A stretch of DNA of 64,000 nt from Sphingobacterium sp. R2 (GTDB taxonomy: Bacteria > Bacteroidota > Bacteroidia > Sphingobacteriales > Sphingobacteriaceae). The notes beneath the pieces are model-generated. The model saw only the letters and a program-made list of their open reading frames with translations. It did no database searches and was not told the DNA's origin. Below, piece by piece: positions 16,016 through 24,965 of this stretch (the stretch's first letter is position 1; every line of letters starts with the position of its first letter). The stretch spans positions 1,054,001 to 1,118,000 of the forward strand of contig NZ_CP142884.1 of NCBI RefSeq assembly GCF_040760075.1, written 5' to 3'. Position numbers and translations under genes: made by a program.

Positions 16016-18424
16016 CTATTGCGCCCTTTCCTTCTCTTCGTTACTTGTATCTTTCTTACGGTAGTTATTTTTTAAATTTCCAAATTTATAGGAATAGGTC
16101 AGTCGCAGCACACGCCGGTCTTGGTATTGCCTAATACTGGAGTCAAAATCTCCAAAATTAGTTTTCAGATTCTGATTGCCTGTATTAAACACATCGGTCA
16201 CAGCGAACTTTAATGAACTTCGTTGATCTTTAAATGTTTTTGTCGCTCCAACTTCCATATCCCAACGGCTCTCCATGTCGTAGACATTATATTTGAAAGG
16301 AGAGAAATACCTTAAGTTGACATTCGCCGACAGACTTTTTGTTAGCTTAAGATTGTGCATGGATGTAGCTTGCAAAAGAAAAGATTTTCTTTTTAGTGGA
16401 CGACCGCCCACCATACCATCAAAGTTAAAATAGATACCTGTAACATTGTTATTCATGCTCCAAATAGTGGATACTGTAACCGGAATGTTGAGATTCAGAT
16501 AAGCCGTTAAATTTTTACCTAAATTTTCACGTATAACCCAAGTTTGTTTCAGTACCGAATCTTGTCCCATGCTTTCTACAATAGCGTCCCTTACATCGTT
16601 AATACCCAATGTCACATTATAACGCTGCATCAACGTATAATTGAAGGTAAATTCATTGGAATATTGCGGATTTAGATACGGATTACCACGCTCAAAGGTT
16701 AATTTATCAATGAAATAATCAAAAGGATTGAGCTGACGGTAATTCGGGCGGGTGATTTTCCTCGCATAACCCAAGGAAAAAATGTGGTTTGCATGGAGGG
16801 TATACGTTAGGTTTGCATTCGGAAAAAGCTTAAAGTAATTCCGTTTCACCTGCTTATTTAATGTTAATGAATTTCCGTCGGAAAACGTATATTCCCCTCT
16901 CACTCCTACCTTCATTCCCCATTTTCCAATCGTATTGTTATAGTCTATGTATGCCGCGGCAATCTGCTCTTTATACACAAAATGATTTGTACGCTTTTCA
17001 TTGTTAATCCAAGAATTATTCAAAAAATCTTCAAAAGTTAAATCGTTATCCGACATAACATTGGAGTATTTAGCTCCCATTTCAATCTTGGAGACCTTAG
17101 ATAGTGGTTGTTCATAATCCAGTTTGGCGACATAAATATCAATTCCGATGGGCATTCTACTTCGTTGGATCTCTTCAGGCGTAATTGCGTCCATCTGACC
17201 ATCAAAATATTGATTATTGTAACTAACACGTTTACTGCTATTGAATTTACTCCAATCCAGGTCGAGCGTGAGTTTTCGTCCATTAGAATCAATTCGAAAC
17301 TCGTTGTTCAAATTAGCAGAGTAACGATCAAATAATTCTTTGAATGCAGACGTGGAAATCAAAAGGGAATCCAATGTTGTAAAAGATTTTCCCACATTGG
17401 TTTTACTATCGTTATCATTGTATTCGACATTATTTGATCCATTAAACTGTACCGTGACTGTGTTTCTAGCTGATGTCTTTTGCTCTATCCCAAAACGATA
17501 AGAATGGTTTCTTTCCTTTTCGTTTAATAGCGACCGTTGATTGAAATAAGTCTTTATTCCTTCATTCTGTATGATACGGTCGAGCAGAAGCTTCCGGTAG
17601 CTTTTTTCATCGGAATAGGCATACGATCCGAATAGGGTTGTATTGTTCTTTTTGTAGTTTAACAACAAAGAGCTATTCCCTCTGAATTTTTCTCCCCTCC
17701 CTGCCGTCATGTTAAAGGTGCCGTTAAACCCTTCCATCCGATTTTTTTTTAGAACGATATTTATAGTTCCTACTGCCCCCTCAGCATCATCCTTAGCTGC
17801 GCGAGCGGTTATGACTTCGACTGACTTAATCTGATTGCCGTCTGTACTTTTCAAAAAATTCAACAACTGTTCACCCGACATATAGGTCTGCCGTCCATCG
17901 ATAGTAACGGACACACCAGATTGGCCCATCAACTGTAAATTATTGTTGTTATCCAAACTTACTCCTGGAGCTCGTTGCACAATATCTAGGGCATTATTAC
18001 CTGCTGCCAAGGGAGAATTATCCACATTTAGGACCAATTTACCGGGCTTGCTTTCAACCATCGGCCGCTTACCTTCAACAGCAACTTCCTGCAGTTTTCG
18101 TGTATCGGTGTTCAACAGAATTATCGGAGCATTGTAATCTGACCTACCAATATCAAAAACATTACTTTTATGGCTTATATACCCGACCATCTTGATGTTG
18201 ACATAATAACGTCCAGGTGTTATATCTGAAAATTGGTATTTTCCATTATCATCTGTAACCCCTGTTTTCAACATAACGTCCATCTTGGCGCTCATGAGGT
18301 AAACCGTTGCAGAAGCCAAAGGCGCGTTGTTTTCCAGCTGTACTTTCCCTGTGACTTTAACTTGCGCACAGGCGAAGGAAGCAATCAATAAATTTAAGAG
18401 TAAGAGGTAAAAAAATCTTTTCAT
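16016..18424 (-). CDS. TonB-dependent-receptor-like outer-membrane beta-barrel protein
   Basis: Outer-membrane protein of 802 residues from the ATG at 18424, which opens the signal peptide MKRFFYLLLLNLLIASFACA. Then come a carboxypeptidase-regulatory-like domain (KVTGKVQLENNAPLASATVYL, about residues 22-105), a plug-like domain (LDIVQRAPGVSLDNNNNLQLMGQ split around residue 150) and an OMP_b-brl_3-type barrel to the C-terminus. No SusD partner is adjacent, so the substrate is probably not glycan by the Sus mechanism and is unknown. A terminator follows. Gene order next to PspC/PadR is not obviously functional. Confidence 0.87.
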   Translation of the reverse strand: MKRFFYLLLLNLLIASFACAQVKVTGKVQLENNAPLASATVYLMSAKMDVMLKTGVTDDNGKYQFSDITPGRYYVNIKMVGYISHKSNVFDIGRSDYNAPIILLNTDTRKLQEVAVEGKRPMVESKPGKLVLNVDNSPLAAGNNALDIVQRAPGVSLDNNNNLQLMGQSGVSVTIDGRQTYMSGEQLLNFLKSTDGNQIKSVEVITARAAKDDAEGAVGTINIVLKKNRMEGFNGTFNMTAGRGEKFRGNSSLLLNYKKNNTTLFGSYAYSDEKSYRKLLLDRIIQNEGIKTYFNQRSLLNEKERNHSYRFGIEQKTSARNTVTVQFNGSNNVEYNDNDSKTNVGKSFTTLDSLLISTSAFKELFDRYSANLNNEFRIDSNGRKLTLDLDWSKFNSSKRVSYNNQYFDGQMDAITPEEIQRSRMPIGIDIYVAKLDYEQPLSKVSKIEMGAKYSNVMSDNDLTFEDFLNNSWINNEKRTNHFVYKEQIAAAYIDYNNTIGKWGMKVGVRGEYTFSDGNSLTLNKQVKRNYFKLFPNANLTYTLHANHIFSLGYARKITRPNYRQLNPFDYFIDKLTFERGNPYLNPQYSNEFTFNYTLMQRYNVTLGINDVRDAIVESMGQDSVLKQTWVIRENLGKNLTAYLNLNIPVTVSTIWSMNNNVTGIYFNFDGMVGGRPLKRKSFLLQATSMHNLKLTKSLSANVNLRYFSPFKYNVYDMESRWDMEVGATKTFKDQRSSLKFAVTDVFNTGNQNLKTNFGDFDSSIRQYQDRRVLRLTYSYKFGNLKNNYRKKDTSNEEKERAQ

Positions 18425-18525
18425 TCGTTTATAAAATAGATGCAAAAGCAGTTACGTTGGTGGTATTCAATAGGCTTATCACACGGGGTTGCGTACTGAC
18501 TTTCGATTGGCTAAAGCTACCTTGC

Positions 18526-18545
18526 CTTCCGCCCGCAGGCAGAAG
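18526..18545. repeat. Short GC-rich hairpin (REP-like)
   Basis: CTTCCGCC and GGCAGAAG are near-complementary arms (7 of 8) around CGCA, standing out in an AT-rich region between two - strand genes. No T-run. It resembles small GC-rich palindromic repeats seen in Bacteroidota intergenes. Confidence 0.4.
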
Positions 18546-18557
18546 ACACGGTATCGA

Positions 18558-20228
18558 TTATTTCTTTTTTGTTTCTACTATGACACCATCTTTTTTCACC
18601 TTAATAATGGTATCACGGCGGATGACAATAGACGTATCATTTGCCGCTACTTCACTGTCTTCTGCATCTGCTTCGTCGTTGTCATCAGATTTTTTCGGTG
18701 GCAGGGCACATTTCAACCCAAGTGAAGTAACCATAAATTCGACATCCTTTACTTCACTTAAATCCTCACTGTACCGGTCACGACATTCATAAAATGAAAT
18801 ATCCCTTAATTTATCTTCCAGTTTATCGTTAATGATCAGTTTGGTTCCGACTGGAAGAAACAATGTTATATTGACTTCTTGGTCCCGATAGAGTTCACCT
18901 TCATTTAATTGAAAAGCATTGTCAAATACTAGAGATGTACTATCTTGCCTCAACGTATAATGAATGTTACTTGCTCTATCCGTTGCAACTTTATAGGAGT
19001 TTCCTTTAGCCGAATATTCATAGCGTACGTAAGGTTCTTGTAAGGAGTCGATACGTTCGATGCGGATGCGAATATTACGTCTTAAATAGGTAGACAGGTT
19101 TTCGCTTTTTATGCCCAGACCGCTTTTTACACCGTTCTTTAAACGAATCACCCGAATATCATTTTCATTTAAGTAATAAACAGCTTGCTTTTGCAGCGGC
19201 TTCTCTTCAACAATTGTACTTGACTCTTTGAATTCTTTTGCTACGGATGTAGAATAGTAAATAATAGCACCTATCGAAGCCAACCACACCAAAAATAACG
19301 TTGTAGTCAAATAATTGCTCATTGGCTTTTTCTCGAAAAGAACACGGAGAAGTAAATAGAACAATCCAGCAAACGGGATAAAAATGGCCAAGAAACCTGC
19401 TATCAATGCAAAAGGTACATCGCTCGGATCCATTAAATAAAATGGTCCAGAATTATCCATAACGTCCGGAATGATGTTTAGAATAGCTAATGCAAAGAAA
19501 ATAAGTCCAATGATCAAACCAATGAGGGTCAAACCAACTATTATAACAAAGAATACGCCAATGACTTTTACAATAATCTGCAATAATTTAGCAACACTAT
19601 CGCCTGTACGATCCATACCCCTTGAAAATGAGTCACGTACTCCACTCATTTCTTCGTCGAAAGAACGTTTAAAATTATGAATATTTGGCGCCTCACCACG
19701 CATCTCCATTTTATCTGCACGTGTGATAGCCAACGGCATTACAATCCATAGTATGACATAGACCAATACGCCTGATCCACCGATCACAACAAATAAAGCA
19801 AAAAGTAAACGTACCCATTTAGCCTCAATGCCAAAAAAGTGCCCAAGTCCACTACATACTCCACTAAAAACCTTATCATCAGGGTCGCGCATCAATTTTT
19901 TTCCCACTTTAAACCCATCTGCATTCGACTGTTGCTGGAAAGACGCATAACCATCCTGATCTTCGGATTCAAAATCGCTAACGCTTCCCATTTGCTCGAT
20001 CACTGCATTTACGTCATCCATATTAAGCACTTCCTTGCTACCTGCCTGAATCTTCTCGGTAAACATTTCAGCAATACGATTCTCGATATCTTCTAAAATT
20101 TCGCGACTATCTTCTGATTGTCCAAAGTGCTTCTTTATATCAATCATGTACGATCGAAGCACCTCATACGCATCCTCTTCGATATGAAAGACGATACTAT
20201 TTATGTTGATTATTATTGTCTTATTCAT
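18558..20228 (-). CDS. PspC-domain envelope stress protein
   Basis: Membrane protein of 556 residues from the ATG at 20228; this gives the usual N-terminus MNKTIIININSIVFHIEEDA, whereas the longer reading frame adds eleven atypical residues. The N-terminal soluble segment contains EDIENRIAEMF. The PspC domain (about residues 110-175) starts at KLMRDPDDKVFSGVCSGL and ends in two membrane segments. Three to four more hydrophobic helices follow, then a C-terminal beta-rich part with LIINDKLEDKLRD. The start overlaps the padR stop by 8 nt, so the two genes are coupled. Probably monitors envelope stress under PadR control. Confidence 0.88.
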   Translation of the reverse strand: MNKTIIININSIVFHIEEDAYEVLRSYMIDIKKHFGQSEDSREILEDIENRIAEMFTEKIQAGSKEVLNMDDVNAVIEQMGSVSDFESEDQDGYASFQQQSNADGFKVGKKLMRDPDDKVFSGVCSGLGHFFGIEAKWVRLLFALFVVIGGSGVLVYVILWIVMPLAITRADKMEMRGEAPNIHNFKRSFDEEMSGVRDSFSRGMDRTGDSVAKLLQIIVKVIGVFFVIIVGLTLIGLIIGLIFFALAILNIIPDVMDNSGPFYLMDPSDVPFALIAGFLAIFIPFAGLFYLLLRVLFEKKPMSNYLTTTLFLVWLASIGAIIYYSTSVAKEFKESSTIVEEKPLQKQAVYYLNENDIRVIRLKNGVKSGLGIKSENLSTYLRRNIRIRIERIDSLQEPYVRYEYSAKGNSYKVATDRASNIHYTLRQDSTSLVFDNAFQLNEGELYRDQEVNITLFLPVGTKLIINDKLEDKLRDISFYECRDRYSEDLSEVKDVEFMVTSLGLKCALPPKKSDDNDEADAEDSEVAANDTSIVIRRDTIIKVKKDGVIVETKKK

Positions 20229-20592
20229 CGTTATTATCTTTAACCGGTTTAGTTGAATCATTGTTTCTACCTACCAATGAAGTGTTTACAGCAAACACCA
20301 ACTCATTCCAGGTAACATCTAATCTAGAAAGGACTTCCAATCCTTCTTGTGTGATTTCATAATATTTTCTAGGCGGACCTGAAGTTGACTCTTTCCATAT
20401 ATAGCTTAACAGTCCGTTGTTTTTTAGACGGGTCAAAAGCGGATATAAGGTACCTTCTACTACTAATAATTGAGCTTTCTTCAGTTCGCTGATAATATCA
20501 GAGGCATAAATTTCTCCTCGAGAAATTATGGATAGGATACAATATTCAAGTATCCCTTTCCTCATTTGTATTTGTGTATTTTCAGCTATCAT
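20221..20592 (-). CDS. PadR-family transcriptional regulator
   Basis: Winged-helix PadR regulator of 123 residues. The start is placed at 20592 because the promoter box TATCTTTG ends only 7 nt before it and a longer start would lie upstream of that box. Motifs: KGILEYCILSIISRGEIYASDI, VVEGTLYPLLTRLKNNGLL and PRKYYEITQEG (the PadR wing). A palindrome typical of PadR sites overlaps the promoter, consistent with autorepression. First gene of the padR-pspC unit. Confidence 0.93.
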   Translation of the reverse strand: MIAENTQIQMRKGILEYCILSIISRGEIYASDIISELKKAQLLVVEGTLYPLLTRLKNNGLLSYIWKESTSGPPRKYYEITQEGLEVLSRLDVTWNELVFAVNTSLVGRNNDSTKPVKDNNDE

Positions 20593-20599
20593 AACAATA

Positions 20600-20607
20600 C
20601 AAAGATA
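20600..20607 (-). promoter_or_regulatory. padR -7 promoter box
   Basis: TATCTTTG on the - strand is an exact TAnnTTTG. It ends 7 nt before the padR ATG, so the 5' leader would be only a few bases. Confidence 0.7.
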
Positions 20608-20608
20608 T

Positions 20609-20636
20609 ATGTATTTTATGGTACCATGCAATACAT
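20609..20636. promoter_or_regulatory. Putative PadR operator overlapping the padR promoter
   Basis: ATGTATT (20609-20615) and AATACAT (20630-20636) are exact inverted arms around a central ATGGTACCAT (20618-20627) that is itself a palindrome with the same centre. Only two base pairs are mismatched. PadR-family sites usually contain ATGT...ACAT arms. A further GTACCAT lies at 20638-20644. Confidence 0.75.
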
Positions 20637-20739
20637 AGTACCATCCAAAACAATAAAAATATACAAATGACTGATTTACAGTAAAATAATTTTTAAAAAA
20701 ATAATAATTTAATTTCTATCAGGAAATTTTTGGATATTT

Positions 20740-21129
20740 ATGGCCATGATTAAAATCTTGCTAGACTATAAATGGTGTTTTATTTGGGCCATCATAGTTA
20801 TCGTTTTATGCACACTCCCGGGCAACAATTTCGACGCAGTTCCTTCTTATCCAGGTATGGATAAATTAGTCCATTGCGGTATGTTCTTTGTTTTCTGCAC
20901 GCTGTTATATAATGGGGTGATCCAACAATTCAGCGGCAAACCTACACGTTGGGTTCCATTCTTTATTGTGTCTTTACTCGGATTCTTATTTGCAGGGCTA
21001 ACGGAATTACTTCAGCTTTACATTTTCACATATCGCAGTGGCGATTGGTGGGATTTATTTGCTGACACTGTCGGAATAGGCATGGCAGGATTTGCTTATC
21101 TTCTGAATTATGTTAACCGAAGGTCATAG
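20740..21129 (+). CDS. VanZ-family membrane protein
   Basis: Small integral membrane protein of 129 residues with four predicted transmembrane helices. It has the VanZ-type pattern: LPGNN after TM1, DKLVHCGMFFVFCTLLY in TM2, then GLTELLQLYIFTYRSGDWWDLFADTVG before the last helix (split here). The function of chromosomal VanZ-like proteins is not well defined; some affect glycopeptide tolerance or cell envelope. ATG at 20740 or 20746 are both possible. Monocistronic, convergent with comF. Confidence 0.85.
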   Translation: MAMIKILLDYKWCFIWAIIVIVLCTLPGNNFDAVPSYPGMDKLVHCGMFFVFCTLLYNGVIQQFSGKPTRWVPFFIVSLLGFLFAGLTELLQLYIFTYRSGDWWDLFADTVGIGMAGFAYLLNYVNRRS

Positions 21130-21187
21130 ATCGGTAGATGGGTTTATTTCGATAGGTTGCCCCAATAAGCTAGGCTTGGAGAATGAA

Positions 21188-21886
21188 CTAGGCCCTGGCC
21201 AAAGTAGCAACAGAAATCCGACAGTCAAAAGATTCGAAAAGCATTAACGCTGCTGAAATAACTGTTGCGCCGGTTGTTAACACATCGTCCACCAGTAGTA
21301 TGTGCACATTATCCATTAAAACAGTGGTTTGACAATCAAAGATATCGCTGACGTTTTCATAGCGCTCGAGCCTTCCCTTGCCCGTTTGACTGATGGTTGC
21401 TTTCTTCCTAACCAAAATATCCTCCCGCAATGGAATTTCCATCGCTCTGGCTATTCCCCTTCCAAAGTAGGTAGATTGATTATATCCTCTTTTTCGTAGT
21501 TTACTACGATGTAAAGGCACGGGAATCACAAAATCGATATCTCGGTATGCCTTTACTTCGATTAATTTTAAGCCATATTGATAGCCAAAATATTCCGCAA
21601 GAAAAGGTTGGTTATTGTATTTAATCTGATAGATTAGACGCTCTACACGGCTATCCTTTTGCATGAACAAAAAAGAGCATGCTTCTTCTAACGGTGCTTT
21701 TCCCCAGAGCTGTCTTGCGGTATCATTATCTGAATATTCGTGATAGTTCGTATAGGGCAAATGAAAATCGCATGCTATGCAGATAAACTTTTCCTGATAT
21801 TTTAGCACACAACCGCAACATCCACATTCTCTCGGAAAAAATATAGATAAAAAATCGCCAAAAAGCTTATTTAGTTCGGACTTCAT
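21188..21886 (-). CDS. comF: ComF-family phosphoribosyltransferase-like protein
   Basis: ComF/GntX-type protein of 232 residues. An N-terminal zinc-ribbon is visible as CGCCG...CIACDFHLP (Cys pairs near residues 19-40), followed by a type I phosphoribosyltransferase fold with the PRPP motif VHILLVDDVLTTGATV (about residues 195-210) and the family motif RKRGYNQS. ComF homologues are needed for DNA uptake in competent bacteria; elsewhere the role is unclear. A TATCTTTA promoter-like box lies at 21904-21911 (- strand). Confidence 0.92.
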   Translation of the reverse strand: MKSELNKLFGDFLSIFFPRECGCCGCVLKYQEKFICIACDFHLPYTNYHEYSDNDTARQLWGKAPLEEACSFLFMQKDSRVERLIYQIKYNNQPFLAEYFGYQYGLKLIEVKAYRDIDFVIPVPLHRSKLRKRGYNQSTYFGRGIARAMEIPLREDILVRKKATISQTGKGRLERYENVSDIFDCQTTVLMDNVHILLVDDVLTTGATVISAALMLFESFDCRISVATLARA

Positions 21887-21927
21887 CTGGTTAACTATCC
21901 TATTAAAGATAGAAATAATCCCCCAGA

Positions 21928-22998
21928 TTATGCTTCAGATTCCTCTTCTTTCTTATCCTTGATAGCTAATTGCCCACAAGCGGCATCAATATCCTTTCCA
22001 CGGCTACGTCTCACATTCGTGATGATTCCTTGACTTTTAAGATAATTTGCAAAAATTTCGATTTTATCTGCCTCGGCATTTAGGAAGTCTGCTAATGCAA
22101 TAGGATTATATTCAATTAGATTGACCTTACACGGTACATGTTTACAGAATTTGGCCAGTTCTTTAGCATCTTCCAATTCATCATTGAAATTATTAAAGAC
22201 AATATATTCAAATGTGATCGGGCTCTTTGTTTTGGCATAGAAATATTTAAGGGCTTCAGCCAGCGCTTTTAGGGAATTCTGCTCGTTAATCGGCATAATT
22301 TCATTTCGCTTTTTATCATTTGCGGCATGCAAAGAAAGCGCTAAGTTGAAACGCACTTGATCATCACCCAATTTCTTAATCATTTTTGCAATACCGGCCG
22401 TGGACACCGTAATCCGCTTGGCAGCCATATTCAATCCATCTGGAGCCGTAATACGTTCTACCGATTTCATCATATTGGCATAATTCAACAAGGGCTCTCC
22501 CATCCCCATATAGACAATATTTGTCAGAGGCTGACCATAATTCTCTTCGGCTTGCTTGCTGATTAGAACAACCTGATCATAGATCTCATCGGCATTGAGG
22601 TTCCTTTTTCGATCCATATAGCCTGTTGCACAGAACTTACAGGTCAGACTACAGCCTACTTGTGAACTGACACAGGCTGTCATACGCTCGGGAGCAGGGA
22701 TTAACACGCCCTCAATGATATTATTATCATAGAGCCAAAAACTACTTTTAATGGTTTTATCCGAACTGATCTGTGATTCTTTAACTGTAACTGCATTGAT
22801 TGTAAAATGCTCTTTTAGCTTCTCGCGAAGGGATTTACTTAGATTGCTCATCTGATCAAAATCTACACAAGATTTAACCCAAATCCATTCATAGATCTGT
22901 TTTGCACGAAAACCTTGCTCCCCCAACGCTGTAAGTTGGTCTTTGATCTGATCCAAAGACAAACTCCTGATATCTATTCTTTTACTTTTTTCAATCAC
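21928..22998 (-). CDS. rlmN: 23S rRNA (A2503-C2)/tRNA (A37-C2) methyltransferase RlmN
   Basis: Radical SAM methyltransferase that methylates A2503 of 23S rRNA and A37 of some tRNAs. The CxxxCxxC cluster motif is C-SLT-C-KF-C in SQVGCSLTCKFCATG, and the C-terminal catalytic Cys is in DAACGQL. The start is set at a GTG at 22998 (356 residues, VIEKSKRIDIRSLSLDQ), because the frame's first ATG at 23028 lies upstream of a TATCTTTG promoter box that ends 4 nt before the GTG. The mRNA would then be leaderless. Separated from miaE by a terminator. Confidence 0.93.
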   Translation of the reverse strand: MIEKSKRIDIRSLSLDQIKDQLTALGEQGFRAKQIYEWIWVKSCVDFDQMSNLSKSLREKLKEHFTINAVTVKESQISSDKTIKSSFWLYDNNIIEGVLIPAPERMTACVSSQVGCSLTCKFCATGYMDRKRNLNADEIYDQVVLISKQAEENYGQPLTNIVYMGMGEPLLNYANMMKSVERITAPDGLNMAAKRITVSTAGIAKMIKKLGDDQVRFNLALSLHAANDKKRNEIMPINEQNSLKALAEALKYFYAKTKSPITFEYIVFNNFNDELEDAKELAKFCKHVPCKVNLIEYNPIALADFLNAEADKIEIFANYLKSQGIITNVRRSRGKDIDAACGQLAIKDKKEEESEA

Positions 22999-23002
22999 GG
23001 TA

Positions 23003-23010
23003 CAAAGATA
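23003..23010 (-). promoter_or_regulatory. rlmN -7 promoter box
   Basis: Exact TATCTTTG on the - strand, 4 nt before the GTG at 22998. Decides the start codon. Confidence 0.72.
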
Positions 23011-23032
23011 AGAATAATTAAGTGACAAAAAA

Positions 23033-23057
23033 TCCCGTTCTACGAAATAGAACGGGA
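23033..23057 (-). terminator. miaE terminator
   Basis: TCCCGTTCTA (23033-23042) pairs with TAGAACGGGA (23048-23057), loop CGAAA; on the - strand followed by six T. Confidence 0.92.
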
Positions 23058-23101
23058 CAACTGTTATGTATGTGTTTTAAAATAGGTAGGGCGATATCCA
23101 A

Positions 23102-23683
23102 TTAGCCATGAATGGCCTCTTTATTTCCATATGACTGAATAAGCTTACCTTCAAAATCCAGCCACTCTTTCCAACGCTTTTCTACATCAACATCTACGCT
23201 ATATTTACGTGCAAAATTTAAAAATGTGGTATAATGATTTGCTTCGGAAACCATTAAATCGTAATAAAACTTTGCCAATTCTTTATCTTGAATATTTTGC
23301 GACAGCACTCTAAAACGTTCACAACTACGAGCTTCAATCATCGCTGCAAATAATAAACGGTCTATAAAAGCCATGTTACGGCTCCCGTCCTTTTTAGAGA
23401 ATTTCATCAACTGACCTACATAATCATCTTTTCGCTCACGCCCTAAAGTATATCCTCGTTCTTTAATGATATCAATGACCATCTTAAAATGTTCCATTTC
23501 TTCGATAGCGATTGCGGTCAATTCATGTACTAAATCCTCGTGCTCTGAGTTGTTTGTAATTAAGGATATTGCATTTGAAGCAGCTTTTTGTTCACACCAT
23601 GCATGATCTGTCAAAATCTCCTCTAAATTACCTTCTGCGATGTTTGCCCACCGCGGATCTGTCAATAACTTTAATCCAAGCAT
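23102..23683 (-). CDS. miaE: tRNA 2-methylthio-N6-isopentenyl-A37 hydroxylase MiaE
   Basis: Non-haem di-iron monooxygenase of 193 residues that hydroxylates the isopentenyl side chain of ms2i6A37 in tRNA. Ferritin-like helices carry the iron ligands: EQKAASNAI (helix 1), EEMEHFKMVI (ExxH), EARSCERF and SEANHY (ExxH). Length matches the family (about 190-270, short form). Monocistronic: a TACCTTTG box upstream and a terminator downstream. Confidence 0.92.
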   Translation of the reverse strand: MLGLKLLTDPRWANIAEGNLEEILTDHAWCEQKAASNAISLITNNSEHEDLVHELTAIAIEEMEHFKMVIDIIKERGYTLGRERKDDYVGQLMKFSKKDGSRNMAFIDRLLFAAMIEARSCERFRVLSQNIQDKELAKFYYDLMVSEANHYTTFLNFARKYSVDVDVEKRWKEWLDFEGKLIQSYGNKEAIHG

Positions 23684-23709
23684 CTTACTCTCTAAAATGA
23701 TTTATTTCA

Positions 23710-23717
23710 CAAAGGTA
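23710..23717 (-). promoter_or_regulatory. miaE -7 promoter box
   Basis: TACCTTTG on the - strand matches TAnnTTTG exactly and lies 26 nt upstream of the miaE ATG. Confidence 0.65.
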
Positions 23718-23752
23718 TGTAATATCTAAACGTTAAAAAAATGATAATATCG

Positions 23753-24793
23753 CTAAATATCTCTGTGTAATGCCCTCCTAATTTCTGGTGCTATTTTCTC
23801 GCCATAAATCTCTATAGATCGCAACATTTCTTTATGTCCAGGGGCACCTACATCCATATGAGCAGAGAAACGTGTCAGCTTAAATTTCTCCTGAATCTGC
23901 AAGATTTTATCTACAGCATAATTAGCATCTCCAACAATCAGGTGGCCTCTGGAAGACCTTCCGAAATCATATTGCGTGCGTTGATATGGAGGCCAGCCTC
24001 GACTTGCCCCTATACGATCCATCTGTGCGGAATAAATCGGATAGTAATAATCTGCTACCTGAGTGCTGTTGTCGCCAAAAAATGCATGCATGTGTACTCC
24101 AACTTGAAAATTAGCCATATCATGACCATTATCCTCATACGCTTGGCGATACATGTCAAATAAATGATCGAAACTTTCATACATACCACCAATGATAGCA
24201 AACATGACAGGTAAACCCAATTTTCCTGCACGGATAACAGAAGAAGTTGTGCCCCCGACGGCAACCCAAATTGGCAGTGATCCGTTCTTAGGCCGTGGGA
24301 AAACTTCTTGATTGATTAGAGGAGCTCTAAAATTTCCACGCCATGTGATTGGATTTTGCTTATTCAAGCTAAGCAAAAGCGCTAACTTCTCTTCAAATAA
24401 CTCGGAATAATCTTTTAGATCATAACCAAATAAGGGAAAGGATTCGATGAAAGATCCCCTCCCGGCCATTAGCTCGGCCCTTCCATCTGACAACAGATCA
24501 ACTGCAGCGAAATCCTGAAATAATTTGACAGGATCAGCAGAACTCAATACCGAAACTGCACTACCCAATTTAATATTCTTGGTCACGGTAGAAGCCGCCG
24601 CCAAGACTATCTCTGGTGCCGCTACTGCATAATCTGCGCGATGATGTTCTCCTATTCCAAAGAAATCTAAGCCCACTTGATCCATGAGTTTGATTTCTTC
24701 AATAATTTCCTTCATTCGGTCTTGTGCTGCCTGGATCTGACCCGTAACTGGATCTATCCGAGAGTCACCAAACATTCCTATTCCTAATTCCAT
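23753..24793 (-). CDS. LLM-class (luciferase-like) flavin-dependent oxidoreductase
   Basis: Bacterial-luciferase-like TIM-barrel flavoprotein of 346 residues. N-terminal MELGIGMFGD, the flavin-associated GEHHRADYAVAAPEIVLAAAS (split at residue 60), and LGSAVSVLSSADPVKLFQDFAAVDLLSDGRAEL-type segments are typical of the family. The physiological substrate cannot be deduced; homologues are often annotated as alkanal-monooxygenase-like. It does not appear to share a transcript with its neighbours: 69 nt to miaE, which has its own promoter box. Confidence 0.9.
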   Translation of the reverse strand: MELGIGMFGDSRIDPVTGQIQAAQDRMKEIIEEIKLMDQVGLDFFGIGEHHRADYAVAAPEIVLAAASTVTKNIKLGSAVSVLSSADPVKLFQDFAAVDLLSDGRAELMAGRGSFIESFPLFGYDLKDYSELFEEKLALLLSLNKQNPITWRGNFRAPLINQEVFPRPKNGSLPIWVAVGGTTSSVIRAGKLGLPVMFAIIGGMYESFDHLFDMYRQAYEDNGHDMANFQVGVHMHAFFGDNSTQVADYYYPIYSAQMDRIGASRGWPPYQRTQYDFGRSSRGHLIVGDANYAVDKILQIQEKFKLTRFSAHMDVGAPGHKEMLRSIEIYGEKIAPEIRRALHRDI

Positions 24794-24965
24794 AATTGTC
24801 TATTTAAATTCTAAATCAAAATTAAGCCCTTCATAATTTAATTAAATTGATGTAGGACAAGAAATACGAAGAGCATCAAAGCTTTTACCTTCCTTAAAAC
24901 TATAAAGACCGTTGGTAGCGTACTACCACCGTAGCAAGGAGCTTGCGTATATTAAGGCTGCTCCA

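Noticed and set aside
21130..21187. Terminator between convergent VanZ and comF genes
   Set aside because: No hairpin with a T-run in the 58-nt gap.
24900..24965. Hairpins GGTAG/CTACC and GCAAG/CTTGC after the VirJ-like gene
   Set aside because: They are short, with no T-run on either strand, so a terminator call is not supported, though termination here is plausible.
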